Positions 25,640-34,847 of a DNA stretch of 44,371 bases are shown here, in pieces; position 1 is the first letter of the stretch, and every line of letters starts with the position of its first letter. Made by a program: the position numbers and the translations under genes. The notes under the pieces are model-generated. The model was not told where the DNA came from. It ran no database searches and saw nothing but the letters and a program-made list of their open reading frames with translations. This stretch comes from Kangiellaceae bacterium (GTDB lineage Bacteria; Pseudomonadota; Gammaproteobacteria; Enterobacterales; Kangiellaceae), in NCBI GenBank assembly GCA_019090895.1, contig JAHRVB010000181.1, positions 1 to 44,371 of the forward strand, read 5' to 3'.

Positions 25640-27312
25640 TAATTTACTCCTAAAGGCAGAATATCTTGTTCTTGTTTTCCGCCAAAAATTAAGCTATTTG
25701 GTTGATGATTTAACTGCGATAGCACAGGGCTTAATTCTTTCAACATCGATTCAAGAGACCTTAACATGTTTTGAATATCGATATGTGTTTGCGAACCTTT
25801 TGAAAAATCATTGGCTAAGGTTTCGATACTCAAAAGCGTTTCATTAACATTAGCGATCAGTTGCTTGCCAGCTGAATCCGCTAACAATTGGTCTACCTGT
25901 GACGAGGCAGCACTAAAATCGACCATAGCAATTTTCATTTCACTCAATGCCGTCGTCGCATTTCCAACTAGCGTATCAAGCGGTAGCTTGTCGATTGTAG
26001 CGAAGATACTATCGAGTTTTTCTAACAAGTTATCGATTTCACTCGTCGCGGTGGGTATCACTCTATATCCTTCGAAAAATTGTTTGCTCGTGCGAGTATT
26101 AGAAACGTATTGTATTTCGATGAATTTGCTACCGGTCAGTAAATTACCAGAGCTAATGAACCCATGTAATCCCGACGTAATCATTTCATTAACGAGCGAT
26201 TCGACTTGTTCTTTTTGCTCAGGCAAGTCTTCCATACCGAGACGAGCGGGCTCTATTCGGATGAGCACAGGAATTCGAGTATTTTTTTCTAATAGATTCC
26301 CCATCTCCTGATAATCAATATCAGTTCTGGCGACGGTTCCAATTCTCACGCCTTTGTATTCCACCGGTGCACCCGGTTTCAAACCTCTAATGGATTGACC
26401 GAATAATAAAACAAACTCTTGCGCGTGCTTAAATTGGTTGTACAGCACTTCTTTCTTATCTTCATAAATAGTGTAATACGCACGTTTAGAAACGACTTCC
26501 CCTTTCGGTAAATTGTCGGGCACATCAAAAGCCACCCCTCCCCCCATGAACGTTTCAAAGGTACCGGTATGAACTTGTAATCCATCTGCAGACAAATCAA
26601 TTTCGATGCCATTGATTTTCCAGAAACGAGTATTAGTCGTCACCAACTTATCGTAGGGGCGCTCAATAAAAGCATTGTAATAGACCCGCCTTTCTTCAAC
26701 ATTGAAATGCACATACTCAACACGCCCCACTGGTATACCTCTGAATACTATCGGGTCCCCAATATTTAGTCCCGACTGACCGTCACTATCTAGGGTAATG
26801 TGCAATCCTGGGGTTCCCAATGGTGTAACCGGTGGACTTTCTAATCCAACAAAATCGAGTTTGGTTTCCTCATCAACTCCAGGTGAAATCTCTATGTAAG
26901 CTCCCGATAATAAAGTCGATAAACCAGATACTCCACCATTACCAATTCGAGGCTTCACAACCCAGAATTCAGTATCAATTCTCAATAGTTCGTCGGTATG
27001 CTTATCAAGTCTGGCAGTAATTTGAATACCATCTAGCCGTTCGTTTAAATTGAGGTCAACAACCTTACCGATCGGAATATCTCGTAACTTCACCTTAGTA
27101 ATATCTATTTCAATACCTTCCGCAGTTTCGAAATAGATAGTAATTAACGGACCTTGATTAGCCCATGTTTGATAAACCATCCAAGAGCCAATAAACAGTG
27201 CCACAATTGGGATAAACCAAACTTTAGAAATCCGCTGAACGGGCTCAACTTTTGCCGTGTGAGAGCTTTCATCATTTGTATTTTCATTTCCAGATTGGCT
27301 AGAATTACTCAT
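25639..27312 (-). CDS. pqiB: Paraquat-inducible protein B, MCE-domain tunnel protein
   Basis: A 557-residue periplasm-spanning protein anchored by one transmembrane helix (about 29-47). Three MCE domains follow: about 54-145 (FETAEGIEI, KLRDIPIGKV), 170-265 (GQSGLNIGDPIVFRGIPVGRV) and 300-405 (GQSIRGLKPGAPVEYKGVRIGTV). A long helical tail (about 424-540) would form the coiled-coil needle, and the end PNSLIFGG is typical. In E. coli PqiB hexamers form a syringe-like channel for lipids between membranes. Its start overlaps the pqiA2 stop by 8 bp. Confidence 0.94.
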   Translation of the reverse strand: MSNSSQSGNENTNDESSHTAKVEPVQRISKVWFIPIVALFIGSWMVYQTWANQGPLITIYFETAEGIEIDITKVKLRDIPIGKVVDLNLNERLDGIQITARLDKHTDELLRIDTEFWVVKPRIGNGGVSGLSTLLSGAYIEISPGVDEETKLDFVGLESPPVTPLGTPGLHITLDSDGQSGLNIGDPIVFRGIPVGRVEYVHFNVEERRVYYNAFIERPYDKLVTTNTRFWKINGIEIDLSADGLQVHTGTFETFMGGGVAFDVPDNLPKGEVVSKRAYYTIYEDKKEVLYNQFKHAQEFVLLFGQSIRGLKPGAPVEYKGVRIGTVARTDIDYQEMGNLLEKNTRIPVLIRIEPARLGMEDLPEQKEQVESLVNEMITSGLHGFISSGNLLTGSKFIEIQYVSNTRTSKQFFEGYRVIPTATSEIDNLLEKLDSIFATIDKLPLDTLVGNATTALSEMKIAMVDFSAASSQVDQLLADSAGKQLIANVNETLLSIETLANDFSKGSQTHIDIQNMLRSLESMLKELSPVLSQLNHQPNSLIFGGKQEQDILPLGVN

Positions 27313-27943
27313 AAACTCTCGGCTCCTCAGATTGGTCGAGTTTTTCCCAAATTAACCTTGGGTCGAAATAATGAGCTGCGAGCATTGTAGTAACAACCAT
27401 CGCCGCAAACGCAATAGAAGCTTCTCCAGGCATAATTCTCATAACATTTCCCATTTGTATTAACGCGACTAGAATTGCCACAACAAAAATGTCTACCATT
27501 GACCAACGACCGATAAACTCGGTTAATCGAAACATTCGGTGATTATTCTTAAAATACAAAATTCTCTTGGTGTGTACCGAATAACTCAGCCAACCTAGCG
27601 CGATAATTTTTACCACTGGTACTAATACGCTTGCGACGAAAATAACCACAGCAATCGGGTATGAACCATGCTCCCAAAGTGTAATGACACCACCCAGAAT
27701 AGTGTTTGACGATGTTTCTCCCAGATAAGTCGTGTACATAATAGGATACAAATTGGAAGGAATGTATAACACTAATGCTGTGATTAATAATGCGATGGTT
27801 GTCTGAATACCGTGACGATTATTAGAATCGATTTTTGAACCACAAATATGACAATGAAATTGTTTTGTTTTACATAAATGCAAGCAGGTAGAACAGGCCT
27901 TCAAATCCTTGCTGCAAGCTGTTATATAATTGCGCGATTCCAT
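27305..27943 (-). CDS. pqiA: PqiA domain protein 2 (separate second half of PqiA)
   Basis: A 212-residue inner-membrane protein equivalent to the second half of E. coli PqiA. The ATG at 27943 is chosen, one base after the stop of the preceding pqiA-half (TAG-T-ATG), with AAGG five bases upstream; a longer frame from a TTG at 27973 is less likely. A zinc-ribbon-like CxxC pair lies at the N-terminus (ACSTCLHLC, HCHICG), then a PqiA domain with about four transmembrane helices (ALVLYIPSNLYPIM, VKIIALGWLSYSV, GRWSMVDIFVVAILVALIQ). It probably works with pqiA1 and pqiB. Confidence 0.9.
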   Translation of the reverse strand: MESRNYITACSKDLKACSTCLHLCKTKQFHCHICGSKIDSNNRHGIQTTIALLITALVLYIPSNLYPIMYTTYLGETSSNTILGGVITLWEHGSYPIAVVIFVASVLVPVVKIIALGWLSYSVHTKRILYFKNNHRMFRLTEFIGRWSMVDIFVVAILVALIQMGNVMRIMPGEASIAFAAMVVTTMLAAHYFDPRLIWEKLDQSEEPRVYE

Positions 27944-27944
27944 A

Positions 27945-28553
27945 CTACCTTGCTTCCCTTGTCGGACTAACAATGCGCCACAGTTGGTATTTATCCATAT
28001 AGATCCTCATAGCGGCCATAGTAGCAATGTACAAAACGAACGCAACAAATGACCAACCAAATTCTACACTTGCAAGTGATGCTATTTTTACCATGCTAAC
28101 GAGAATACCTAATAAAAAGATTTCCGCCATATTCCAAGCTTGCAATTGGAATATCAACTTCAATATACGACGACTAGTGGGTAATCCAATCGATAATCGA
28201 GATGACACAACAACGAAACTGATTCCTACCATTAGAGCGACCGGAACGACTATGGTGGTTATGATCATAAATAACACAACTATAAAATACGTGTCTTCCC
28301 CCATACCTTTTAGACTTTGTAAGAAATAAACCGTTCTTTCTCGTCCTTGTGCGGTAAAAATCAAAAAAGGGAACATCAAAGTCAATGCCAAGAACACTAA
28401 GGAACTGAAAGAAAGTGCTAAGAGTTTAGTTCTAAATCGCTCCCGAAATCGAGTAATTACGAAGTCACAGCGTGGGCAAATCGCTTTGTAGCCATGCACT
28501 AATTCAGGAATTTTTATAAGTAGGTCGCATTCATTACACGCTAGTTGTTTCAA
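27945..28553 (-). CDS. pqiA: PqiA domain protein 1 (separate first half of PqiA)
   Basis: A 202-residue inner-membrane protein equivalent to the first half of PqiA. The start is a TTG at 28553: a stop codon lies two codons upstream in frame, AGGTG precedes it at six bases, and the zinc-ribbon cysteines Cys6, Cys9 and the CPRC pair would be lost with any later start. Four transmembrane helices follow, with LMFPFLIFTA and AWNMAEIFLLGILVSMVKI. It is the first gene of the pqiA1-pqiA2-pqiB-pqiC operon. In E. coli the two halves are one 417-residue protein. Confidence 0.88.
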   Translation of the reverse strand: MKQLACNECDLLIKIPELVHGYKAICPRCDFVITRFRERFRTKLLALSFSSLVFLALTLMFPFLIFTAQGRERTVYFLQSLKGMGEDTYFIVVLFMIITTIVVPVALMVGISFVVVSSRLSIGLPTSRRILKLIFQLQAWNMAEIFLLGILVSMVKIASLASVEFGWSFVAFVLYIATMAAMRIYMDKYQLWRIVSPTREAR

Positions 28554-28743
28554 CTCTTACACCTATTTATAACCCCAAAACTAGCTAGGATTGATATGGA
28601 AAACAAATAGGATATTAGAATTCCATTCTATTTACAAACCATGTAGGCTTTACATCCCAAATTCTATAATAATCAACGCTATTCCGAACAAAGGATTGAT
28701 TCATGGAGAAGAGCGATTTAAATACTAACTTGGAGCATATATC

Positions 28744-29400
28744 TTGGCTAAATTATTACTTCTTTGTTTACTTATAATTTCGAATCATTCGGCATTCGCA
28801 AGCGAAAACTATCGAATTACGTTGTTAAGAGCGACACCTGGAGGCCTATCCCAACTCATCGATAGTACTAAGCAATACAAATCGATCCAGCAAGATCGTG
28901 TTTCGATAATGCGCCACAGCCAAGGCGACCATTGGGATATACTTTTGCTTGAGCCCGCCGGAGACTCCCCCCTTACGCATCGGGATTTTGGCGCAATTGT
29001 CGACTTTCAACACACCTTTTTGGCTCAATCCAATACAGACTGGCACTCACTGACAAACTTAGAATCAAAAAGTGACTTGTTTCATATAGAAATGTTCCAT
29101 GCTAAAAATGGGAAAACTCAGGAATTGTTGAAACAACGGGCAATGGAAAATGACTACCTGACTTTGACCCAAAGAGCACCCAATATCATTTTCGAAACAC
29201 TTTTTGGCAGTGATGTTGACAGTTTTACCATTGGATATTATACCGACATGCCAGCATTTGCTTCGATGCCTGACTTAGCCAGCGAAGTATTTTCAAAGGC
29301 GGCACTCAAAGCTGGTTTTAAATCGAGGGACGATATAGGCCTCTATTTGCGAGAGTTGATTGTTTCACATCACGACACATTGGCCACCAAAGTTAATTAG
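28744..29400 (+). CDS. Exported protein of unknown function
   Basis: A 218-residue protein beginning at a TTG with GGAG eight bases upstream (28732-28735). An ATG at 28703 is in another frame. Residues 1-19 form a clear signal peptide ending ...HSAFA-SEN. The mature part seems to contain two similar halves, each starting with a strand and a helix after a Gly: LLRATPGGLSQLID (about 27-40) and MFHAKNGKTQELLK (about 117-130). Each half ends in a strand (HWDILLLEP; SFTIGYYTDM), as in tandem ferredoxin-like folds (dimeric alpha/beta-barrel type). That fold call is inference. The C-terminus YLRELIVSHHDTLA is distinctive. A TATAAT lies at 28665-28670. It is divergent from pqiA and convergent with the exporter gene; the function is unknown. 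Confidence 0.7.
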   Translation: MAKLLLLCLLIISNHSAFASENYRITLLRATPGGLSQLIDSTKQYKSIQQDRVSIMRHSQGDHWDILLLEPAGDSPLTHRDFGAIVDFQHTFLAQSNTDWHSLTNLESKSDLFHIEMFHAKNGKTQELLKQRAMENDYLTLTQRAPNIIFETLFGSDVDSFTIGYYTDMPAFASMPDLASEVFSKAALKAGFKSRDDIGLYLRELIVSHHDTLATKVN

Positions 29401-29428
29401 TCACTAAACATCTAATTCGAACAAAGAA

Positions 29429-30352
29429 TCAATGCTTGTTTCTTTTGTTATGGAATAAAATAACTATGATGTTGGCACCAATGATCAATGCTGCGCCTAA
29501 CAGTTTATTCGACGTTAATGGTTCACCAAGGAAAAAATAACTCAATAATAAACTGATAGGCACATACCCATAATAGATAACCGCTGTAATATTCGACGAC
29601 AGCTCAGTGCTCGCTTTGATCCATAAGGTATGAGCGAACAGTGTGCTCACGATTCCAAGTACCCAAAGCCCCTTCCAAGACTCACCGCTAAGTTCAAAAT
29701 CTGCTATAGGAATAAAAAAGGAAAAACAGAGTAACGCAAATCCAAATTGTCCAAATGCGCGTATATTAGTAGGAATTGATGATATTTTTTGATTAATCAA
29801 AGGGAGGCAGGCATAAAGTAATCCACTACCGATGGAAACATAGAAACCTTGAAGTTTTTGCTCTGTCAGACTTGCTGAAGGTGACGCGAGTAATATTCCA
29901 ACTAAACATATTCCCACGGCGATAAAATCAATAAGACTGAGCTTTTCTTTTTTTATAAATACAGAAAGCAGCAATAAGTGAATACCAAAGGTAGAAACGC
30001 CTATGGCCGCAAGTGATGCATCCGTCAACCGAATACTTAAAAAATACAAATACCAGTGAACCGCAAAAACGACCCCGAGCAACAACAACCAAGTTAATTG
30101 TTCTCGAGAAATCTTTAGAGGCGTACGCGAAATGAGCAAATAGCCACCGATTCCGAATGTCGCTATCGCAAGTCTTACTAGCCCTATGGTAATTTCATTG
30201 ACCTGAATTGACTTAATTAAAACAGGCACAATACTCATCATCAAGATTGCAGCGAAGGCTATTAGAATCAAGGAAAGAGATACGTTTCCGATCGCGTTTC
30301 CAGCGTTCAAATTTATTTTAGGATGCCGAGTTGAACAATTGGAGTTAGTCAC
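29429..30352 (-). CDS. EamA/DMT superfamily transporter
   Basis: A 307-residue inner-membrane protein with ten predicted helices arranged as two EamA repeats (about 25-155 and 165-300), the usual drug/metabolite transporter layout. Signatures include VRLAIATFGIGGYLLISRTPL, VHWYLYFLSIRLTDASLAAIGVSTFGI and YYGYVPISLLLSYFFLGEPLTSNKLLGAALIIGANIIVI. The start is a GTG at 30352 with AAAAGGG five bases upstream. The substrate cannot be told; related proteins export amino acids or nucleobases. It follows alr after 44 bp on the same strand. Confidence 0.88.
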   Translation of the reverse strand: MTNSNCSTRHPKINLNAGNAIGNVSLSLILIAFAAILMMSIVPVLIKSIQVNEITIGLVRLAIATFGIGGYLLISRTPLKISREQLTWLLLLGVVFAVHWYLYFLSIRLTDASLAAIGVSTFGIHLLLLSVFIKKEKLSLIDFIAVGICLVGILLASPSASLTEQKLQGFYVSIGSGLLYACLPLINQKISSIPTNIRAFGQFGFALLCFSFFIPIADFELSGESWKGLWVLGIVSTLFAHTLWIKASTELSSNITAVIYYGYVPISLLLSYFFLGEPLTSNKLLGAALIIGANIIVILFHNKRNKH

Positions 30353-30396
30353 AAGCGCCCTTTTGTTGTAAATAATCGAATAGAGTCGATAAAGAT

Positions 30397-31491
30397 TTAA
30401 TTACGATATATCCGTGGTACACGAGGGCTTAAACCCGACAGCAAATCATATCCGATGGTACCTGCAAATTTTGCTATTTCATTAGCACTTAATTCGTTAC
30501 CCCAAAGTTCAACCCGTTCGCCGATTTTCACATTATCGATACCAGTAATATCAACCGTAATTAAATCCATAGAAACCGTTCCAATCAAATAAGCTCTTTG
30601 GTTTCGAATTAGTACAGGCGTTCCACTCTTAGCGTGTCGCGGATAACCATCTGCATAGCCCACAGCAACCGTCGCTATTTTAGTTTTCTTATCCGCCACC
30701 CAGTTTTGCCCATAGCCAGCGTACTCTCCGGCCTCGACGTCTCTAATTGCGGTCACTTCAGACTCAAAAGTCATTGCCGGTCTTAGTCTTAGATCTGAGT
30801 CATGAGGTTGATCGAATAGAGGTAAACCAAATAGCATGATTCCAGGCCGATTCCACTCCATATTGGCCTCAGGAAAACCAACAATAGCAGATGAATTTGA
30901 ATGGCTTCGAATAAGCTCGCCCTCAAAGCCGGACTCTTCAATCATCAATTTAAACTGTTTAAACTGCCGCCTTGTTTCTGAATGGTGTAACTCTGCTGCA
31001 CAAGAAAAATGCGAAGAAATAACGAAGTTTTTATCAATATTGGTTGAATCTTTAACAAGACTTAGCGCTTGATTAAATTGTTGTTGGTTTAGACCGAGCC
31101 TATGCATTCCCGTATCCAACTTTAACCATATTTTTATTTTATTTGGTAGACTTGTTTTCAACACTAAATAGAGCTGTTCCAAAGAATGGATAGTTAACCA
31201 AATGTTCTGCAAACTCGCTTGAAGGATGTCTTCTTTACGATTACACCCTTGAAGAACCAGTAAGTCATTGGTGATACCTTCTTGTCTTAGTTGGACCGCT
31301 TCATCAATGATCGCAATTCCAAACGCCGGAACGTGAGATGATAAATATCGAGCTACATCAATCAAACCGTGACCATAAGCATCAGCTTTAATGATTGCCA
31401 TATTGTTAGATTCAGGCGCAAGCGAAACGCACAATTCGTAATTGTGCCTGATATTATCTAACTCTATGATCGCATTGGTATGTCTTGGCAT
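30397..31491 (-). CDS. alr: Alanine racemase
   Basis: Interconverts L- and D-alanine for peptidoglycan, using pyridoxal phosphate. The 364 residues carry the PLP lysine Lys35 in IIKADAYGHG and the second catalytic base Tyr260 in AGYGQNW, with RPGIMLFG and GTVSMDLITVDIT. It lies between nhaC and the DMT transporter, all on the minus strand with gaps near 50 bp, so a shared transcript is plausible. No strong ribosome binding site is seen. Confidence 0.96.
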   Translation of the reverse strand: MPRHTNAIIELDNIRHNYELCVSLAPESNNMAIIKADAYGHGLIDVARYLSSHVPAFGIAIIDEAVQLRQEGITNDLLVLQGCNRKEDILQASLQNIWLTIHSLEQLYLVLKTSLPNKIKIWLKLDTGMHRLGLNQQQFNQALSLVKDSTNIDKNFVISSHFSCAAELHHSETRRQFKQFKLMIEESGFEGELIRSHSNSSAIVGFPEANMEWNRPGIMLFGLPLFDQPHDSDLRLRPAMTFESEVTAIRDVEAGEYAGYGQNWVADKKTKIATVAVGYADGYPRHAKSGTPVLIRNQRAYLIGTVSMDLITVDITGIDNVKIGERVELWGNELSANEIAKFAGTIGYDLLSGLSPRVPRIYRN

Positions 31492-31544
31492 AACAGTATT
31501 CTACTTAAGTACTTTTCTATTTCATAAGCATAAATAGTTGGTTT

Positions 31545-32951
31545 CTAAAGAGTGATAAGCCCTACGACCAAATATAAAATAAAAGTAATTGCGCCCGCAA
31601 ATAAAGCATAAGGTAGTTGCGTTTTTACATGTTCCAACAGATCACATCCTGATGCAATTGCTGACACCGCCGTTGTATCCGAAATCGGAGAACAGTGATC
31701 GCCAAAAACACCACCACCAAGAATGGCGGCTAATATTAATGACGGTGGCAATCCCATTTGCTGAATAATTGGGACACCAATTGGAATGAGTATTGCGAAT
31801 GTTCCCCAAGATGTTCCGGTAGAAAAAGACATAATTCCGCCGACTACAAAAATCATTGGTGCAACTAAATAGAGTGGCAAGAAATCCCCTACAATTTGTG
31901 AAATGTAAATTCCTGTACCTAACTCTTTTAAACTCGATCCGAGGGCTAAGGATAAAAGCACGATTGCCACTAGAGGTAAAATTTCAGACATGCCACTAAA
32001 GCCGATTTTGACAAGTTGATGATGTTTAAATCGTCCACTGAACAACATCATCAAATAGGCAACCAGACAAGCAAGCGTCGTTGCGTAGAAAACTGATTTA
32101 GAGCCGCTTCCTGCCGCTAGATCTCCGTTTCCGGTCCAGATCATAAAACCAATCATTCCAACAACCATCACCAAAATTGGAAGAATCATAAAACTCGCGT
32201 GTGCGCCATTCTTCTCTATATCAGTCTCATCTTCTTGAATCGGCTTTGTGACTTGATTGGTCTCAGCCAATTCACTATTCGTGGGACTGCTAGCTAATGG
32301 ACCAAAGTACTTACCGCTATATGCAGAATAGAAAACGATGGCAAGAGTGATCAAGGCGTAAAAGTTATAAGGTATAGTTCCCCAAAGTATCTCCGCAGAC
32401 GACTGTTCAAGATCATAGCTAGACAATAAAGCTAAAACATAAGCCCCCCAAGCGTTGAGTAATATCAAAATACAAATAGGAGCAGATGTACTATCAATAA
32501 TATACGCTAGTTTCGCCCTGCTTAGTCCGAATTTATCAAACAGACCTCGCGAAATAATACCGGCCGTTAAAACACTCAAATTTGATTCAATAAAGACGAC
32601 AACTCCCGTCAAACTTGCCATCAATGATACCTGCCTCGGCGATTTAGCTAGGCCTTTAGATATCAACGAATTAACTAACCCTGTGACACCGCCTGATTTT
32701 CTCATGTAGGCCAATAAAGCACCAACCAACACACTAAATATTAAAATTCGAGTGTTACCGGCGTCTGTAAACACTTCGGTAATTCGCTCTAAAGAATTTA
32801 GTCCCCCGAATAGAGGTGCAGACAGCAATGCTCCGTCAAACAACAACCACTCTGAAACAAAAATAGACAACAACAGTGCAAGGATGACTTCTTTTTTCCA
32901 CAACACTATTATGACTGCGACGAGAGGTGGTGCAATTTTGAGCCATTCCAT
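31545..32951 (-). CDS. nhaC: NhaC-family Na+/H+ antiporter
   Basis: A 468-residue inner-membrane protein of about 11-12 helices in the NhaC family (COG1757). Diagnostic segments are FIESNLSVLTAGIISRGLFDKF, LLNAWGAYVLALL, FSTGTSWGTFAILIPIGVPI and GDHCSPISDTTAVSAIASGCDLLEHV. Members exchange sodium for protons, sometimes with malate or amino acids; exact substrates cannot be read. AAAGGA precedes the ATG. Together with nhaB this gives two sodium antiporters in the window, fitting a saline habitat. Confidence 0.88.
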   Translation of the reverse strand: MEWLKIAPPLVAVIIVLWKKEVILALLLSIFVSEWLLFDGALLSAPLFGGLNSLERITEVFTDAGNTRILIFSVLVGALLAYMRKSGGVTGLVNSLISKGLAKSPRQVSLMASLTGVVVFIESNLSVLTAGIISRGLFDKFGLSRAKLAYIIDSTSAPICILILLNAWGAYVLALLSSYDLEQSSAEILWGTIPYNFYALITLAIVFYSAYSGKYFGPLASSPTNSELAETNQVTKPIQEDETDIEKNGAHASFMILPILVMVVGMIGFMIWTGNGDLAAGSGSKSVFYATTLACLVAYLMMLFSGRFKHHQLVKIGFSGMSEILPLVAIVLLSLALGSSLKELGTGIYISQIVGDFLPLYLVAPMIFVVGGIMSFSTGTSWGTFAILIPIGVPIIQQMGLPPSLILAAILGGGVFGDHCSPISDTTAVSAIASGCDLLEHVKTQLPYALFAGAITFILYLVVGLITL

Positions 32952-33058
32952 GAATGATCCTTTAATTATTATTAGCTACGATACGCGATCGAAGTGAGCA
33001 TAGTATTAATTAACCAATCATTAATCAAACTAAAGATCGACTTTCTATTATGGCACGA

Positions 33059-34453
33059 CTAACCACTCACTAGCCGGCGATGTAGTAGCTTCGTTAGTTC
33101 CAAGGATTTATCTCCAAAGGCAAAAAAATTAATGGTTGCGGTATGTTCACACCGGTCATTATCCCTTTCCTCTCCAATATCGCGAAAGACGCGCCACTGA
33201 TCTGGCGAGAGATGCTCTCCAACAACATTGAGTGCTTTGTCTGCCCAATGACCATTGGTTCGACTACCAATGATGCTGATTAGTATTCCATGATATTTAA
33301 CCGCATCTATTTCTGCGTCCAACGATTGTCGCAGGTCGTCTAAATCCGGACATGATAAATCGGTATTCGAATAAGTAACGATAAAGTAAGATTTATGCCC
33401 AACTTGCTCATGTAAAATCGTGTCAAACCCTAGCTTAGAAAGAGAACTCTCGATCAAACAACAACCAACTCGATGCTCATAGAATTGAAAGACCAACATA
33501 ATGGCCTCTTTCACTTCTACAACCGCCAAGACTGCATTAATGGGTAAGCTTTCATTACTTATATTAGTGCCAGCTAACTCCGGCTTCCAGGTAGACCGGA
33601 CAGAAACCGATATTTGGTTCTTTTCAGCGGGTTCTATTACTTTAGGATGTAAGACCTTTGCGCCAAATTTAGCCATCATATGTGCTTGTCTATAACTTAA
33701 TTGACTAATTTGTTTAGCGTCAGTGACTTCTTTGGGATTGGTAGAAAATACACCGGACACATCGGTCCATATTTGTAATTCTTGCGCTCCGTACATTGCA
33801 GCGAGATACGCAGCAGAGGTATCCGAACCTTCCCTGCCCAGTAATACAGTATCACCTTTTTTATCGGCAGCGATAAACCCTTGCGTAACAACAATACTAC
33901 TACTCGTCCTTGACAGTTCTTCTAATTGATTCGAAAGTTTAACATCTCTATCGTAGTGACAACTTGCACTGGTATAATGATGCCACTCATCTGGCTGCGA
34001 AATTGAAGTGAGTAGTTTTCTCGCATCTAACGTTGAAACTTTAAACCCGCAATGCTCTAGGTATCTTGAGCCAATAATTGTCGATAGTAATTCTCCGAAA
34101 GACAACACATTAGCATGCTGTTTCGGAGCAATAATCCGTGCTTGATGTATTTCTCTACAACATAAAGTCAATTCTTCTTTCCAGCGAGATAGCTCATCAT
34201 CAATTTCGATTTCCAATTGTTTCGCGAACAAACTATGCTGTTCAAAAATATCATCAATAGTACTTTGAAAGTGGCCATTGACGGCTTTATGCAACAGAGC
34301 TTCTAGCTGATTCGATACATCTTTCAAGGCAGAAAGCACTAAAATTGGTTGTTTTTCTCTGCTGAGTTGTTTCTTTAGTTGAATAGCAATAGTCTTCCAA
34401 TGCGATACTTTCGCGACACTACTCCCACCAAATTTTAATACTATAGGATCCAA
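33059..34453 (-). CDS. lysC: Aspartate kinase
   Basis: Phosphorylates aspartate, the entry to the lysine, threonine and methionine pathways. I choose the TTG at 34453 (464 residues): AAAGGG lies five bases upstream and the protein then opens MDPIVLKFGGSSV as aspartokinases do. A GTG at 34546 would add 31 residues of no known homology. Motifs: KFGGSS (7-12), LSFGELLST, VTQGFIA, GREGSDTSAAYLA and IWTDVSGVFSTNP. The C-terminal part should hold ACT domains but is diverged. By eye the sequence is closest to the kinase half of the fused aspartokinase-diaminopimelate decarboxylase of xanthomonads; here it stands alone. Confidence 0.82.
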   Translation of the reverse strand: MDPIVLKFGGSSVAKVSHWKTIAIQLKKQLSREKQPILVLSALKDVSNQLEALLHKAVNGHFQSTIDDIFEQHSLFAKQLEIEIDDELSRWKEELTLCCREIHQARIIAPKQHANVLSFGELLSTIIGSRYLEHCGFKVSTLDARKLLTSISQPDEWHHYTSASCHYDRDVKLSNQLEELSRTSSSIVVTQGFIAADKKGDTVLLGREGSDTSAAYLAAMYGAQELQIWTDVSGVFSTNPKEVTDAKQISQLSYRQAHMMAKFGAKVLHPKVIEPAEKNQISVSVRSTWKPELAGTNISNESLPINAVLAVVEVKEAIMLVFQFYEHRVGCCLIESSLSKLGFDTILHEQVGHKSYFIVTYSNTDLSCPDLDDLRQSLDAEIDAVKYHGILISIIGSRTNGHWADKALNVVGEHLSPDQWRVFRDIGEERDNDRCEHTATINFFAFGDKSLELTKLLHRRLVSG

Positions 34454-34645
34454 TGTAACCCTTTGCTTTATCCGTTTTATAAAAACTGACTTTAGCACAC
34501 TTTCACCCGGATAAAACACCGCAAAAATTGGTGATATTAGTGCCACAAATCACTTGAATTCTTGAAGAAAAGGCAACAAATTAGGGCAATCAAATAAATG
34601 CGAGTGTATTGAAAATAGTCCCTTAAAAAAAGATCCTCAACGGCA

Positions 34646-34667
34646 CCTCATTGCAATCCCAATGAGG
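34646..34667. repeat. Perfect 8-bp stem-loop between lysC and nrdJ
   Basis: CCTCATTG (34646-34653), loop CAATCC and CAATGAGG (34660-34667). No T-run follows directly on either strand. It lies between the divergent lysC and nrdJ genes, upstream of the nrdJ regulatory sites. Confidence 0.4.
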
Positions 34668-34718
34668 ACGAGGCGGCGAGATAAACCTTACCAAAACGTC
34701 CCTATTTCAGTGGTACAA

Positions 34719-34802
34719 ATATCACATATTGTGCTTTACTTTGACCTGCATCATCTATATATTGTGTATCCACTAGCCGGCAGACCACCAGATATAGTAT
34801 CT
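34719..34802 (+). promoter_or_regulatory. NrdR-like boxes around a promoter upstream of nrdJ
   Basis: Two sites resemble the NrdR consensus ACACWATATATWGTGT: 34719-34734 (11 of 16 by my count) and 34752-34767 (13 of 16). They start 33 bp apart, about three helical turns, which is the usual spacing of paired NrdR boxes. A promoter TTTACT (34735-34740), 17 bp, TATATT (34758-34763) lies between and under them, so NrdR binding would block it. A weaker third match is at 34787-34802 (10 of 16). NrdR represses ribonucleotide reductase genes in most bacteria. Confidence 0.65.
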
Positions 34803-34847
34803 CGTTGATATCTAAAGAATTTTAGATTTTCGCGTAAGAGGTTCCTG

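Noticed and set aside
27944..27973. Overlap of the two pqiA halves as a frameshifted gene
   Set aside because: Each half has its own start signal and zinc-ribbon, and the stop/start junction is regular.
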